This document shows positions 1 through 8,464 of a DNA stretch of 27,446 nucleotides, one piece after another; the first letter of the stretch is position 1, and each line of letters opens with the position of its first letter. The position numbers and the translations under genes were made by a program. The DNA lies in the NCBI GenBank assembly GCA_002254335.1, contig NIVA01000019.1:1-27446 (forward strand). Direction: 5' to 3'. Origin of the DNA: Bacteroidetes bacterium 4572_114 (GTDB taxonomy: Bacteria > Bacteroidota > Bacteroidia > Bacteroidales > 4484-276). The notes under the pieces are model-generated. The model saw nothing but the letters and a program-made list of their open reading frames with translations. It was not told the origin of the DNA and did not search any database.

Positions 1-381
1 CAAATCACTCGTTTTATCATTAACAAATAAAAACTTCCCGCCTTTGTAAATATAAATAGCATCATGGTTGTTTTCCACAATTGCGCGATATTTCTCTTCG
101 CTTTCCTTCAACTCAGCTTCTGCCTGTTTTTGTTCAGTGATATCGGTGATAAACCCCTCAAGAAACAGAAGTTTGCCATCATCAGAATATATACCACAAC
201 CTCTTTCCCATACCCATCTTATCTGACCACTTTTTGTAGTTATTGGATACTCTAATTCTATTGTGGCCTTCTCTTTCAACTTAACCTGCCAGGTATCCCA
301 TATTTCTTCCTGATATTCGGCACCTATAATATCATTAAATGCAATTTTGTTATTATTTATAAAATCCGCCGGCACTCTCAT
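1..381 (-). pseudogene. PAS/PAC sensor fragment, downstream frame of a broken sensor gene (runs off window)
   Basis: On the minus strand a second open frame runs from about 381 to the window edge. It encodes the second half of a PAS_3-type fold (DFINNNKIAFNDIIG, then a W-containing strand and GFITDITEQKQAEAELKESE), a PAC-to-linker helix, and the start of another PAS domain (YRAIVENNHDAIYIYKGGKF). It is the direct continuation of the PocR/PAS protein encoded from 2101, but in a different frame, and the first half of its PAS domain is missing. The ATG at 381-379 lies inside the junction and is probably not a natural start. The output domain (histidine kinase, GGDEF or other) would lie outside the window and cannot be seen. 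Confidence 0.7.
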
Positions 382-2101
382 GTTCCCATTGGAAAGTTTT
401 TTTGGAATCAATGGCTTTGTTCAACATCTTCATTCTGTCTTCAACTATCTCAAAAGGAAATAGATCAGAGAGCTTTTTGCCAGGGAGATACTCTTTTTCT
501 TTCCCAACTCTTTTGGCCAAAGCATTGTTGACAGTGATGATTGTTCCGTCTGGTGAAATTAAACCTGCCGCATCGGTTGTTGCATTTAACAGGGTTGATA
601 TTTTTTCTTCACTTTCAAGCAATGTTTCTTTTGCTAATTCAAAATCAGTTACATCCCTGCTAAACAGTACATAGCCCGTAAGTTTCCCTGCAGGGCTTAA
701 CATACCTGTTACTTTCGACGAAAGTATCCTCTTGCCGCTTGACAATTCCTGAGTTATAATATATTTATATTGGCCTGTTTCCCTTACCGATTTTATGGCT
801 TTTTTAAGGCGTTCAGGCTCTACTTTTTCCATCAAATGTATTTCAAAAACAGTTTTCCCAAGAACTTCTTCGGAGAAATATCCAAAAAACTTTTGAGCAA
901 TTGGATTAAATGAAGTAATCCGCATATCAAGGTCGGTAGTTGCAATTGCTATACTACTTGCCCTGTTAATTACATTATCAAGAAGATTAGTTTTTTCTCT
1001 TATTTCTTTCTCAGCTTTCTTGCGGACAGTAATATCACGATCGACACCACGATAACCAGTAACCTTTCCTTTTTCATCAAAAACCGGGACACCACTTGTT
1101 TCAAGTACAACATGATGTCCCTTTTTATGAATGGCAATATTCTCTAATACAACAATTGGTTCACCATTTTCGGCCTTATCCTTGAATATGTGGGCAATCC
1201 GCACAGCTTCATCTGGTGGCATAAAGTCATACGGGGTTTTTCCGATGACCTCATCCGGCATATACCCCAACATTAGCTCAACCTGTGGGCTGACATAGGT
1301 ATATCTGGATCCTATATTCACTTCCCAAATAAAGTCGCTGCAAGTCTCAACAAGTCCCCGGAACTTTGCCTCGCTCTTATATACAATTTGTGCGGCCTCA
1401 CGGTTTTTGAGTTCGGTCAATCCGTTCCCGGCAAGTATCATAGCCATTTCACGCAAAAACCCTAATGATTCCATGAACTTTTTTTCCGTTACTACAGGGA
1501 CCTTCCTGAGTGCTTCAAGATATGGGTCAATGTTGTAACCGTATGCTTCACCCTGCTTTCTAAACCAATTAAAGTCAGGCTTCTCAAAAAGTATCTGTCC
1601 CGTGAACAAGTTTGCAATGTGCACACCCTTGATGATTATGGGTGTCGCCCCATCTATTAACCCACTCTCGCATTTATGTATGTTCATTGCTTTTCGCTCT
1701 ATCAGTTGAGAGGTAAGGGCCAGATTGCTTTGCTTGCAATGCACCTCCGAAACGGGAAAATTGCGATGGAATTTAGTGCAGATATCCCTCCAGCCGGTAG
1801 CAATAAGCAAGTCCTGATCGGGATGAGAAACAAGTCCGGTAGTAAATCCGGTGGCTTTCGAAAATCGTTCGAACATCAAACGTAACCGATCTATATCAAC
1901 CAAATCCCTAAATGAATATTTTCCATCAACTAAGTTTTTATCTTGCTGGTCAGCAGCTCTTAACTGTGGCCCACTTTCTTCAAATTGTTTGTTGGTGACC
2001 TTGGGTTTTTTGTTAAGGCCTTCCGTTTTTGAAAGTTTTAGTTCCAACGCTTTAACCTCTTCTAAAAGCTGCTCCCGGGTTTTGTTTTCATGATTAATCA
2101 T
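353..2101 (-). CDS. PocR-PAS-PAS-PAS sensor protein, truncated by a frameshift/deletion
   Basis: The 582-residue product starts with a charged helical segment (residues 1-50). A PocR-type ligand-binding domain follows (about 61-225), with the paired Cys/His motifs HCKQSN (C122) and HKCESG (C144). Then come PAS 1 (about 244-365, ending GYRGVDRDITVRKKAEK), PAS 2 (about 370-490, ending SRDVTDF) and the first part of PAS 3 (about 495-582). There are no membrane segments, so it is probably a cytosolic sensor, either a histidine kinase or a diguanylate-cyclase-like protein. The frame stops at 353 in the middle of PAS 3 (after WEHESAGGFYK), while PAS coding continues at once in another frame (1-381). 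Part of the last PAS and the following linker appear to be missing at the join, so the gene looks inactivated unless this is an assembly error. Start at the ATG at 2101, before a typical REQLLEEVKAL helix. Confidence 0.8.
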   Translation of the reverse strand: MINHENKTREQLLEEVKALELKLSKTEGLNKKPKVTNKQFEESGPQLRAADQQDKNLVDGKYSFRDLVDIDRLRLMFERFSKATGFTTGLVSHPDQDLLIATGWRDICTKFHRNFPVSEVHCKQSNLALTSQLIERKAMNIHKCESGLIDGATPIIIKGVHIANLFTGQILFEKPDFNWFRKQGEAYGYNIDPYLEALRKVPVVTEKKFMESLGFLREMAMILAGNGLTELKNREAAQIVYKSEAKFRGLVETCSDFIWEVNIGSRYTYVSPQVELMLGYMPDEVIGKTPYDFMPPDEAVRIAHIFKDKAENGEPIVVLENIAIHKKGHHVVLETSGVPVFDEKGKVTGYRGVDRDITVRKKAEKEIREKTNLLDNVINRASSIAIATTDLDMRITSFNPIAQKFFGYFSEEVLGKTVFEIHLMEKVEPERLKKAIKSVRETGQYKYIITQELSSGKRILSSKVTGMLSPAGKLTGYVLFSRDVTDFELAKETLLESEEKISTLLNATTDAAGLISPDGTIITVNNALAKRVGKEKEYLPGKKLSDLFPFEIVEDRMKMLNKAIDSKKTFQWEHESAGGFYK

Positions 2102-2375
2102 AAGACAATTCCTACTATTGGTAAATTGTATCCTGTTTTTTTGGTGTTGATTTCCGGAAATTCACATTGTCCTGTTTCTATCGTTTATTTTAATAAAAAT
2201 TATGGGTTTTGAATTGAACGACCGCATAAAAATAATAAAATCCATTTACAACCAATTACAAACGTTTAATTCCCCATAGAAACGAAAGTAATAATTATTG
2301 GCCGAATTACAGCTATCCCCCACCCCACCACTGCTTCGGGATATTTATTTTTCATTCATTCAAAAAATAATAATC

Positions 2376-2537
2376 ATGAAAACTTTAATAAAAAGGGCTC
2401 GACTAATCGGTGAACCGGACTTGGCCCCGGAAATAAAGGGGACAACTAATGGAAAGAATGTGGCAAATTTTTCACTGTCCGCTCCCGAAACATACAGAAA
2501 CAAGCAGGGAGAAAAAATTACCGATACTTCGAAATGA
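2376..2537 (+). pseudogene. ssb: 5' remnant of a single-stranded DNA-binding protein gene
   Basis: A 53-codon reading frame begins at ATG 2376 (MKTLIKRARLIGEPDLAPEI) and continues with NGKNVANFSLSAPETYRNK and GEKITDT. This follows the first half of a bacterial SSB OB-fold: a start strand with LIG, then the pattern of a NGK-ANFSLA strand and a GE+-TDT turn before the usual W-H-N motif. It stops two residues after TDT, where the W-H-N motif, the rest of the OB-fold and the acidic tail should follow, so only about 40-50% of a normal SSB is left. It is probably a dead duplicate or a remnant of a mobile element. An in-frame upstream ATG at 2298 adds 26 residues that do not look like SSB. Confidence 0.6.
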
Positions 2538-2546
2538 TATTATTTC

Positions 2547-2579
2547 AACCCTGACAGGATTCAAAACTCTGTCAGCGTT
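2547..2579. repeat. Inverted repeat/hairpin downstream of the YWTD gene
   Basis: AACCCTGACAG at 2547-2557 pairs with CTGTCAGCGTT at 2569-2579 (one mismatch), with an 11-nt loop. It lies between the ssb remnant and the stop of the minus-strand gene that ends at 2586, so it could act at the 3' end of that transcript. There is no clear T-tract on either side. It shares the CTGTCAG core with the palindrome-ended elements at 8.6 and 20.7-21.0 kb, but is too short to place in that family. Confidence 0.5.
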
Positions 2580-2585
2580 ATCGAA

Positions 2586-3689
2586 TCAATTAAAATTTAA
2601 CATTTTGCCCCTGGCCACCTGTCCGTCAATTTGCAAACGGTAGAAATATATGCCGGTGGGATATCCATTTGCATCCCACTTTACCTGATGTTCCCCAGGG
2701 TTTTGATAGCCATTTACCAATTCAGAAAGACTGATGCCCCGGCCATCATACACAATTAATTTTACAAGGGAACGGCCGGTAAGGGTATAATTTAGTGTGG
2801 TAGATTTAACATACAGCTTCCAGGTTTTTTTCCCTGCCTCCTCAACCCTGATCCCATTGGTACTGTCGGGGAGCAAAAATAACCCTTGTGGGCTGCCCAG
2901 GCCGGTCACTACTTCCTCCACCTCAGTGCCATCAAAATTGGCCTTCATAATTTTTCCGTCACCATATCCGGCCCAGTACAATTTTTCATCGAAGTAATCA
3001 ATTTTTATATCCGTTGGATAGTCCAGGCCGGTAACAATTTCTTCGGGGGACATCCAGTCGATATCTGTCCGTTTGATATTATGATTTTCAATGTCGGTCC
3101 AATATATCTTCCTGTCCCCTAACAGGGCATTAACGGCAACACCTCTTGGCCCGCCCCAACCAATAACTGTTTCTATGCTGTCACCATTCTGATTTGCACG
3201 TTTCAGGGCGTTTTGTTCGGTCCAATACATTTTATTTGCCAACATGTCGAATGTAACGGCATAAGGCTGATCAAGGCTGGTTACTACCTCCTCAACATTT
3301 GACCCGTCTTTGTTTGCCCTATAAATTGTACTATCAACCACATCGGCCCAGTACATTTTTAAAATTCCATCATCATCATTAAAAACTATGCCCATCGGAT
3401 ACGACAGGCCCGTAATTACAGTTTCCAGGTTTGAACCATCTTCTTTCACCCGCATGATCTTTTCGTCCATTGTAAAATAAAAAGTGTTTTTTTCTTCGGC
3501 GTTCATCGAAATAAAACGCGGATCGGTTGCCCCGGTAACAATATCCTGCACATCAGTACCGTCCATGTTTGAACTTTGGATTTTTCCTGTTTGGGCATCA
3601 GTCCAGAATATTTTACTGTTTTGCGTTTCACCACTATAAAATGCAATTAACAAGACGATTAACAAAGCAGTTTTAGTAAAGTTTTTCAT
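2586..3689 (-). CDS. Secreted YWTD (LDL-receptor class B-like) beta-propeller protein with type IX sorting domain
   Basis: The 367-residue product has an N-terminal signal peptide (MKNFTKTALLIVLLIAFYSG). About six repeats of 41-43 residues follow (about 28-275), each with a (K/M)(I/M/L)YW(T/A) strand, an N/D-G turn and an (E)EVVTGL-x-x-P strand, for example IYWTDIENHNIKR and LYWAGYGDGKI. This is the pattern of LDLR class B/YWTD six-bladed propellers. The last ~80 residues are a Por/type IX secretion C-terminal sorting domain (YPTGIYFYRLQIDGQ near the end, GRGISLSELVNG before it). The protein is predicted to cross the outer membrane through the type IX system and be anchored or released at the surface. 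No catalytic motif is visible; binding of protein or glycan is an inference from the fold. It lies 114 nt downstream of the M14 peptidase gene on the same strand. Confidence 0.85.
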   Translation of the reverse strand: MKNFTKTALLIVLLIAFYSGETQNSKIFWTDAQTGKIQSSNMDGTDVQDIVTGATDPRFISMNAEEKNTFYFTMDEKIMRVKEDGSNLETVITGLSYPMGIVFNDDDGILKMYWADVVDSTIYRANKDGSNVEEVVTSLDQPYAVTFDMLANKMYWTEQNALKRANQNGDSIETVIGWGGPRGVAVNALLGDRKIYWTDIENHNIKRTDIDWMSPEEIVTGLDYPTDIKIDYFDEKLYWAGYGDGKIMKANFDGTEVEEVVTGLGSPQGLFLLPDSTNGIRVEEAGKKTWKLYVKSTTLNYTLTGRSLVKLIVYDGRGISLSELVNGYQNPGEHQVKWDANGYPTGIYFYRLQIDGQVARGKMLNFN

Positions 3690-3731
3690 GTTGATTTATT
3701 TAAGTTTTTGATTGTTATCAGATATTTTCAA

Positions 3732-3759
3732 CAAAACTACTATAAACGGAGATATCAAA
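3732..3759 (-). promoter_or_regulatory. Candidate promoter of the YWTD protein gene
   Basis: On the minus strand, TAGTTTTG (3739-3732) is an exact match to the Bacteroidota -7 box TAnnTTTG. A TTTG at 3759-3756 lies 16 nt upstream, closer than the usual 19-23 nt, so the -33 assignment is weak. The start codon is at 3689. Confidence 0.4.
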
Positions 3760-3803
3760 CCGCTGAATATTGAATTAGGATAAAAGAATTTGATATCCGA
3801 AAC

Positions 3804-6461
3804 TTATTTCACATCAGGAAGCAAAAGCGCATTAAACAGTAATTTGTAAGTAACGGGCGTAGAGGCCCTGAACTGTGGAAGAAAAGCAAATAACACTATC
3901 TGGCCTTTACCTTTTTTAAGCCAGACCATGCCGGCCTTTCTGCCAAGCAATTCCCCATTTTCGATGTAGCCTGATGCCAGGATGTCCTTTTCAGGGAAGG
4001 TGGCGATTACCCTACGGTCCATGTCAAAATAAGGCTCCCTCGTTGTAAAAACCGGATTGCCACGGTAAAACACGCCTATCTCTTTTTCCATGCCCAAAGT
4101 AAGAGGGTGTCCTTGTTTAAGCCGGACATTGACCAACGACCCCGGGCAATATAAACCCTTGGCCTTGAGGGCCGCCGTAATATCATTCACCGGAAGTGTA
4201 AATTCCTCTATTTTTTCCTCTGTCCATTTAATTGCCTGTGGCCCCATGAACAGGCCTGTCGATTCGCCCCAGGCAACAACTTTACCGCCGTTTTCAATAA
4301 ACTTCAACACCTTGCCCCATCCTATGTCCCCAATCCCTTTTGTATATTCGGGGGGATAGCTGGGGGCCGAATACACCCCTCCCCGCCTTTTATATTTGCC
4401 CTTCATAAGGATATCCTTTTTCTCGTTTGGAAAAACTATCACATCAAAATTTTCTTCAAGCCCGGCATTTTCAAAATCTCCCGGATGTAAAACTGTGTAT
4501 GCTATCCCATAAGTATCGAAAATATATCTGGCCCATCCGGCATCCTTATCATGGAACCAGGATTCGACCAGGGCAATGCGGGGCAATTTAACTTCCTCCG
4601 TCTCCACTTCATCCAAACTATCAAGGAAAATTACATTGCAATCATACAATTTAAGTAACCCGCTGATTACATCTTTATCTTTCTGCTTTTTAATAGGTGG
4701 CAATACAAAACTGCCTGCCTTTACTATTTCATCTGCAATAGTTATTTCCTTGCTCAGCCTGCTAACTTCAATTCCATTTGCCAAAGCATGGAAAGCAATT
4801 TTAAACGATTCATTGCAATTCACGTCCAGAATAGTTGATTTTGATTTTGGCACATTAATTACAATAATTTCATCTGGAACCCATTTCCGAAGATTTTTTT
4901 CAAGCTCCAAACTTCTGATGTCAATTTCATCGCAGGCAACGCCTTTATGCAGCGGCAACGACCATGTTGCAATATCATAGGGTTTAATGATTTCCCCATC
5001 AGGGGTATAATGCCGCACCGGGTATTCCTGCACTTCCATCACCTCTTTAATAAACGGCCTGAAAGGCTGCGCCAATGGAATAACAATAGCACCGGCTTTG
5101 TATTTTTTGTTCCCAATTAATATATCTTCGATAAGTTTAAAAACCTTTACGCCATGCTCTGTCATCAACTTTGAGAGTTCAAGCCACTCACTTTTATCAT
5201 GTTGACCAACAGGCATGATGTAGTAAAACGGGGCTTCGGTTTGTCCTTTTTCCACTTCGCTTTTGCACATGTCGTTCCTGAACCGGAGTATCTCACCCTT
5301 GTTTACCGAACAGGTTTTCAGGAATGAGTTGGTTGAAACAATTTCGTACTTTACAATATCGCCCAGCCGCCACCAGCCCCCCGGCCAGGGATCGGGAAAA
5401 TTGGAGCTTTTCTTGTACTCCGACAGGCCCTTTCCGCTTACAAACAGCTCGCCGGGTTCAATATAAACCGGTTTGGCATAGTTGCAACTGGCGGCCTCGG
5501 TCAAAAAGGAGATAACGTTTTTCCAAAGGCTGGTTTTGGTTGTGCCAGGCCAGTAATTATCAAAAAGGTAACGCTGCGCCACTCCTGAACAGCCCTCCCT
5601 TGTAAGGTCCTTAATTGCATTAGTGCCAAAAATCCCATTCCAGTTCCACAGGCCGGCATCAATATTTTCGGCAATTGGGTCGTGGTTTGGCGGGACAAAA
5701 TAGCGCACACCGTTGCCCCTCATCTGGTGCTTTTCGACCATCACCTGCGGGAACCATGTTTTGCTGGTCAGGTCCGAAATAGCTTTGTTGTCGCTTTGCG
5801 TAAGTGTAACAAAATCCCTGTTGTTATCGTGGCCAACATATTTATGATACACGCCTGGCATATAGCTGTCTTCGTATTTGGTGTCTTTGTATTTCCGGTA
5901 ATGGTTTACAATCATGTCCATACCATCAGGGTTGTGGCAGGGGTTCATCATAAAAACCACGTTGTCGAGCCAGCCAAGTTTTTCTGTATCGGTTGTTGTA
6001 ACCAAATCAAACGCAATGAGGGGCGCACTTTGCGAGGGGCCTACCTCGGACGAATGCATCGAAAGTGTGGCCAGGAAAAACACCTTTCCTTCATTTACCA
6101 TCAGGTCAACTTCCTCTTTGTCCAATTCAGGGTCGAGGGCCAGGTTTTCGTTTATCTCCCTGAGCCGGTCGAGGTTATCAATGTTTTCCTCAGAAGATAT
6201 AAAAGCAACATACATCGGTTTTCCCAGCGGTGTTTCTCCAATTTGCCTCATTTCAAGGCGGCCTGATTTTTCATCCAATAGTTGCAGGTACCCGGTTAAT
6301 TGTTCATAATCGAATAACTCCCTGTCGGTGCCCGGTACAAATCCGAAATAGGCTTCAGGTGTTAAAATGTTTTGGTTTTGTGACAGTAGCTTTTTAGATG
6401 GGATAAGTTGGGCAAGTATCAGAAAGATTAGCCCTAAGCAAACCAGAGTGTTTCTTTTCAT
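3804..6461 (-). CDS. Secreted M14-family zinc carboxypeptidase-like protein
   Basis: The 885-residue product has an N-terminal signal/hydrophobic segment (residues 1-28). The first half (about 45-335) is an M14 peptidase domain. HSSE gives the zinc-ligand pair H136 and E139, NPDG is at 177-180, NNRDF at 213-217, EKHQM gives a likely third ligand H245, and FLTEAAS gives a candidate catalytic Glu at 322. The rest (about 390-880) is a long extension that includes a glutamine-amidotransferase-like Rossmann segment (IALVESWFHDKDAGWARYIF, then DVIVFPN and GGKVVAWGEST). This layout is common in large Bacteroidota M14 proteins. The metal site is complete, so activity is expected, but the substrate is unknown. 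It is predicted to be periplasmic or secreted, and no type IX sorting domain is seen. Confidence 0.85.
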   Translation of the reverse strand: MKRNTLVCLGLIFLILAQLIPSKKLLSQNQNILTPEAYFGFVPGTDRELFDYEQLTGYLQLLDEKSGRLEMRQIGETPLGKPMYVAFISSEENIDNLDRLREINENLALDPELDKEEVDLMVNEGKVFFLATLSMHSSEVGPSQSAPLIAFDLVTTTDTEKLGWLDNVVFMMNPCHNPDGMDMIVNHYRKYKDTKYEDSYMPGVYHKYVGHDNNRDFVTLTQSDNKAISDLTSKTWFPQVMVEKHQMRGNGVRYFVPPNHDPIAENIDAGLWNWNGIFGTNAIKDLTREGCSGVAQRYLFDNYWPGTTKTSLWKNVISFLTEAASCNYAKPVYIEPGELFVSGKGLSEYKKSSNFPDPWPGGWWRLGDIVKYEIVSTNSFLKTCSVNKGEILRFRNDMCKSEVEKGQTEAPFYYIMPVGQHDKSEWLELSKLMTEHGVKVFKLIEDILIGNKKYKAGAIVIPLAQPFRPFIKEVMEVQEYPVRHYTPDGEIIKPYDIATWSLPLHKGVACDEIDIRSLELEKNLRKWVPDEIIVINVPKSKSTILDVNCNESFKIAFHALANGIEVSRLSKEITIADEIVKAGSFVLPPIKKQKDKDVISGLLKLYDCNVIFLDSLDEVETEEVKLPRIALVESWFHDKDAGWARYIFDTYGIAYTVLHPGDFENAGLEENFDVIVFPNEKKDILMKGKYKRRGGVYSAPSYPPEYTKGIGDIGWGKVLKFIENGGKVVAWGESTGLFMGPQAIKWTEEKIEEFTLPVNDITAALKAKGLYCPGSLVNVRLKQGHPLTLGMEKEIGVFYRGNPVFTTREPYFDMDRRVIATFPEKDILASGYIENGELLGRKAGMVWLKKGKGQIVLFAFLPQFRASTPVTYKLLFNALLLPDVK

Positions 6462-6864
6462 AAAATTAGTTATTTAACTTTGGGCAAAGTAAACATTATT
6501 TAATGGAAATGCGAAAATGATGAAATGTGTAAATGATGAAATACTCTTTATCACCGAATCCCATATGCCTTCGGGATCATGATTTCCTCATATGGACAGT
6601 ACAGGCGGTTCGTTCAACATTCTATCATTAATCCAATATAATCGGTAGCAGAGCATTATCAAATTTTGGCGTTTTTTTTGGGCGGCTGAACCAGGCTTTC
6701 CGTTTGTAGTTGTCTCATGCCGGCTGGTTTTTGTAGGCGGTGCGTGGGCTTCGTTCCTCAGCCTCCGCCCACCAACAAAAACGGTGAAAATCAGGCGCAG
6801 CCATTATCTTAAAACTAATTATCCAGGAAATTGATTTTACTTTACTTTTGCCACCTGAAAATTC
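6462..6864. other. Intergenic region with inverted repeats between divergent genes
   Basis: There is no coding signal in this ~400 nt. Next to the M14 gene (6500-6544) is a short degenerate AATG-rich direct repeat. CCATATG at 6561-6567 mirrors CATATGG at 6589-6595. Around 6727-6783 a GC-richer stretch has imperfect arms TTTTTGTAGGCGG and CCGCCCACCAACAAAAA, a possible REP-like hairpin. Promoters for both divergent genes should lie here. Confidence 0.45.
6843..6850 (+). promoter_or_regulatory. -7 promoter box before the EamA transporter gene
   Basis: TACTTTTG exactly matches TAnnTTTG and ends 14 nt before the ATG at 6865, so the mRNA leader would be very short. No good TTTG -33 box is visible upstream. 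Confidence 0.45.
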
Positions 6865-7818
6865 ATGATAAACAATAAGAAAAATATCATCCTTGGCGCA
6901 ATAGCAATCAGCATCTCTGCCACATTGTGGGGGTTCGACGGCATTGTGTTAACACCGCGCCTTTATAACTTAGATGTTGGTTACGTGGTGTTTATGCTTC
7001 ACTTCATCCCATTTTTAATCATGAACCTTTTTCTGTTCAGGCAGTATCGCGAAATCAAGCGGTTTACCAGGGAGGATATGTTTTTTATGGGGCTTATTGC
7101 CCTTTTTGGAGGGGCACTGGGCACACTTGCAATTGTAAAGGCCCTTTTCCTTGTAAACTTTCAGCACCTTACCATTGTGGTGCTTCTACAAAAATTACAA
7201 CCGGTTTTTGGGATTGCCCTTGCTTCAATTATTTTAAAAGAAAAACTTGGAAAGAATTATATCCTGTGGGCTTCGATTGCAATGCTTGGAGGGTATTTTC
7301 TAACTTTCGGGCTTCACTTCCCCAACTTAGGTTCGGGGGCAAATACTGTGTATGCCGCTATGTTTGCGCTGTTGGCATCCTTTTCTTTTGGTAGCTCCAC
7401 AGTGTTCAGCAAAAAAATATTAGGGAAATTCAGTTTTCAAACCGCCACCTTTTACCGGTATGGTTTTACCAGTTTGTTGATGCTCATTTATGTATTGCCG
7501 ACCGGGGCAATTACACAGTTTCAGGTTACAACTCAACTTAACTGGATTATCTTTTTGGTTATTGCATTCACTACCGGCTCGGGGGCCATATTCCTTTATT
7601 ATTTTGGGTTGACCAGGGTCAAAGCCATTGTATCAACTATTTGTGAACTATTTTTCCCAATTTCTGCCATCATATTCGATTACATATTTAACGGTGTAAG
7701 CCTATCCCTTATTCAATGGTTTAGTGCCGCGTTGATGATATTTGCCATTGTAAACCTTAACCTGGAACGTGCAAAAAAACTCAGCAAATTAACCAAACAG
7801 CGTAGTGGTGACAGATAG
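6865..7818 (+). CDS. EamA/DMT-superfamily transporter (10 TM permease)
   Basis: The 317-residue, very hydrophobic product has about ten membrane segments in two similar halves, as in drug/metabolite transporter proteins. The first half starts at GAIAISISATLWGFDGIVL and the second at AAMFALLASFSFGSSTVFSK. The loop motif LQKLQPVFGIALASIILKE is the family's typical end of TM4 (Q-P-x-F x8 E). EamA proteins export small metabolites such as amino acids, or other metabolites; the substrate cannot be read from sequence. It is a single gene, divergent from the M14 gene and followed by tRNA-Leu. The ATG at 6865 is just downstream of a good -7 box. Confidence 0.85.
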   Translation: MINNKKNIILGAIAISISATLWGFDGIVLTPRLYNLDVGYVVFMLHFIPFLIMNLFLFRQYREIKRFTREDMFFMGLIALFGGALGTLAIVKALFLVNFQHLTIVVLLQKLQPVFGIALASIILKEKLGKNYILWASIAMLGGYFLTFGLHFPNLGSGANTVYAAMFALLASFSFGSSTVFSKKILGKFSFQTATFYRYGFTSLLMLIYVLPTGAITQFQVTTQLNWIIFLVIAFTTGSGAIFLYYFGLTRVKAIVSTICELFFPISAIIFDYIFNGVSLSLIQWFSAALMIFAIVNLNLERAKKLSKLTKQRSGDR

Positions 7819-7937
7819 TTTCAGTCCATCGTAGCTGATGATTTTCCCAGGTGAAGCTCAAATATCAAATACTTTGGGTCTTGGATTTATATCCTTTGGG
7901 TTCATTTTCAGTTTAGTAACAAATTATTTGATTATTA

Positions 7938-7971
7938 TTTGGTGAAGTAGAAAAGAAAAATAGTACCTTCG
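7938..7971 (+). promoter_or_regulatory. Promoter of tRNA-Leu
   Basis: TTTG (7938-7941) and TACCTTCG (7964-7971) are separated by 22 nt. This matches the Bacteroidota -33/-7 layout, with the common TTCG variant. The -7 box ends 11 nt before the mature tRNA. Confidence 0.6.
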
Positions 7972-7982
7972 CCGCCGCATTT

Positions 7983-8064
7983 GCGGATGTGGCGGAATTG
8001 GTAGACGCGCCAGACTTAGGATCTGGTGCCGCGAGGCGTGGGGGTTCGAGTCCCTTCATCCGCA
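7983..8064 (+). tRNA. tRNA-Leu (anticodon UAG)
   Basis: The 82-nt gene folds as a class II tRNA. The acceptor stem is GCGGATG (7983-7989) with CATCCGC (8057-8063), and the discriminator is A8064. The anticodon stem is CCAGA/TCTGG with loop CTTAGGA, giving anticodon TAG at 8017-8019. A short extra arm follows (TGCCGCGAGGCGT), then the T-loop GTTCGAGTC. The next bases are CCC, so the 3' CCA is not encoded and must be added after transcription. It reads CUA codons, and by wobble other CUN codons. Confidence 0.95.
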
Positions 8065-8137
8065 CCCAGTAAAACTTAAGGGCGAAAAGTTTGTCCCGAA
8101 AAGCGGGGCAATATCGGGGAGGCCCTTAACACATATT

Positions 8138-8177
8138 AAAAACCTGAAGTGTTTGATTACATTTCAGGTTTTTTTTT
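8138..8177 (+). terminator. Intrinsic terminator downstream of tRNA-Leu
   Basis: AACCTGAA (8141-8148) pairs with TTCAGGTT (8163-8170), followed by a run of T to 8177. It is correctly placed and oriented to end the tRNA transcript. Confidence 0.75.
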
Positions 8178-8188
8178 GAAACAAACAT

Positions 8189-8332
8189 GAGTCCGGTCTA
8201 AAAACGAAGTTTTTGATAATTAGCGAAATTTTACTATTTCCAAACACGTGATTACAAGGAAATTAGAAAAGTTTATTAGCGCATCCATACGGACAAGTTT
8301 CGCGGCAAAATATGGCTTTTTTGACTATATTC
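8189..8332 (+). mobile_element. MITE-like non-coding element, copy 1 (144 bp)
   Basis: This is the shorter copy of an element also found at 26195-26361. The left end is GAGTCCGGTCTAAAAA, and the right end TTTTTTGACTATATTC is a decayed inverse of it. Shared internal blocks include AAAAACGAAGTTTTTGA, AATTAGCGAAATTTTA, TTAGCGCATCCATA and GGACAAGTTTCGCGGCAAAA. There is no open reading frame of useful size. No clean target-site duplication is visible, consistent with an older copy. It sits just after the tRNA terminator. Confidence 0.65.
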
Positions 8333-8340
8333 AAAACTTC

Positions 8341-8373
8341 AAAAAAAAACCTCCGCCGATTTAACGACGGAGG
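8341..8373 (-). terminator. Strong minus-strand intrinsic terminator
   Basis: In the minus-strand transcript CCUCCGUCG (8373-8365) pairs fully with CGGCGGAGG (8358-8350), including one U-G wobble, around a 6-nt loop. Nine U follow (8349-8341). The same DNA read on the plus strand would have a C-A mismatch and no U-tract, so the minus strand is the functional one. Confidence 0.75.
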
Positions 8374-8459
8374 ATCCCAGCAAAAAAGATTTCCTCTTTG
8401 AACAAAGAAAGAAATGGAAAGAAAAGAAATTAAATACCTATGTCTTAATAAAATTTCTT
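8341..8459 (-). ncRNA. Candidate small RNA of ~115 nt (unclassified)
   Basis: A minus-strand promoter (8497-8465) and the strong terminator at 8373-8341 frame a transcript of about 115 nt with no gene behind it. The RNA has a pyrimidine-rich middle and a small AAAGA-GGAAA-UCUUU hairpin directly before the terminator stem. It contains no ATG. It could be a small regulatory RNA or an orphaned leader/attenuator whose downstream gene has been lost. The MITE-like element lies immediately beyond the terminator. I could not match it to a known RNA family by eye. Confidence 0.45.
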
Positions 8460-8464
8460 TGATG

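Noticed and set aside
5682..6309. Long plus-strand frames opposite the M14 peptidase gene
   Set aside because: They are antisense shadows of a well-supported peptidase gene, with no recognisable domain.
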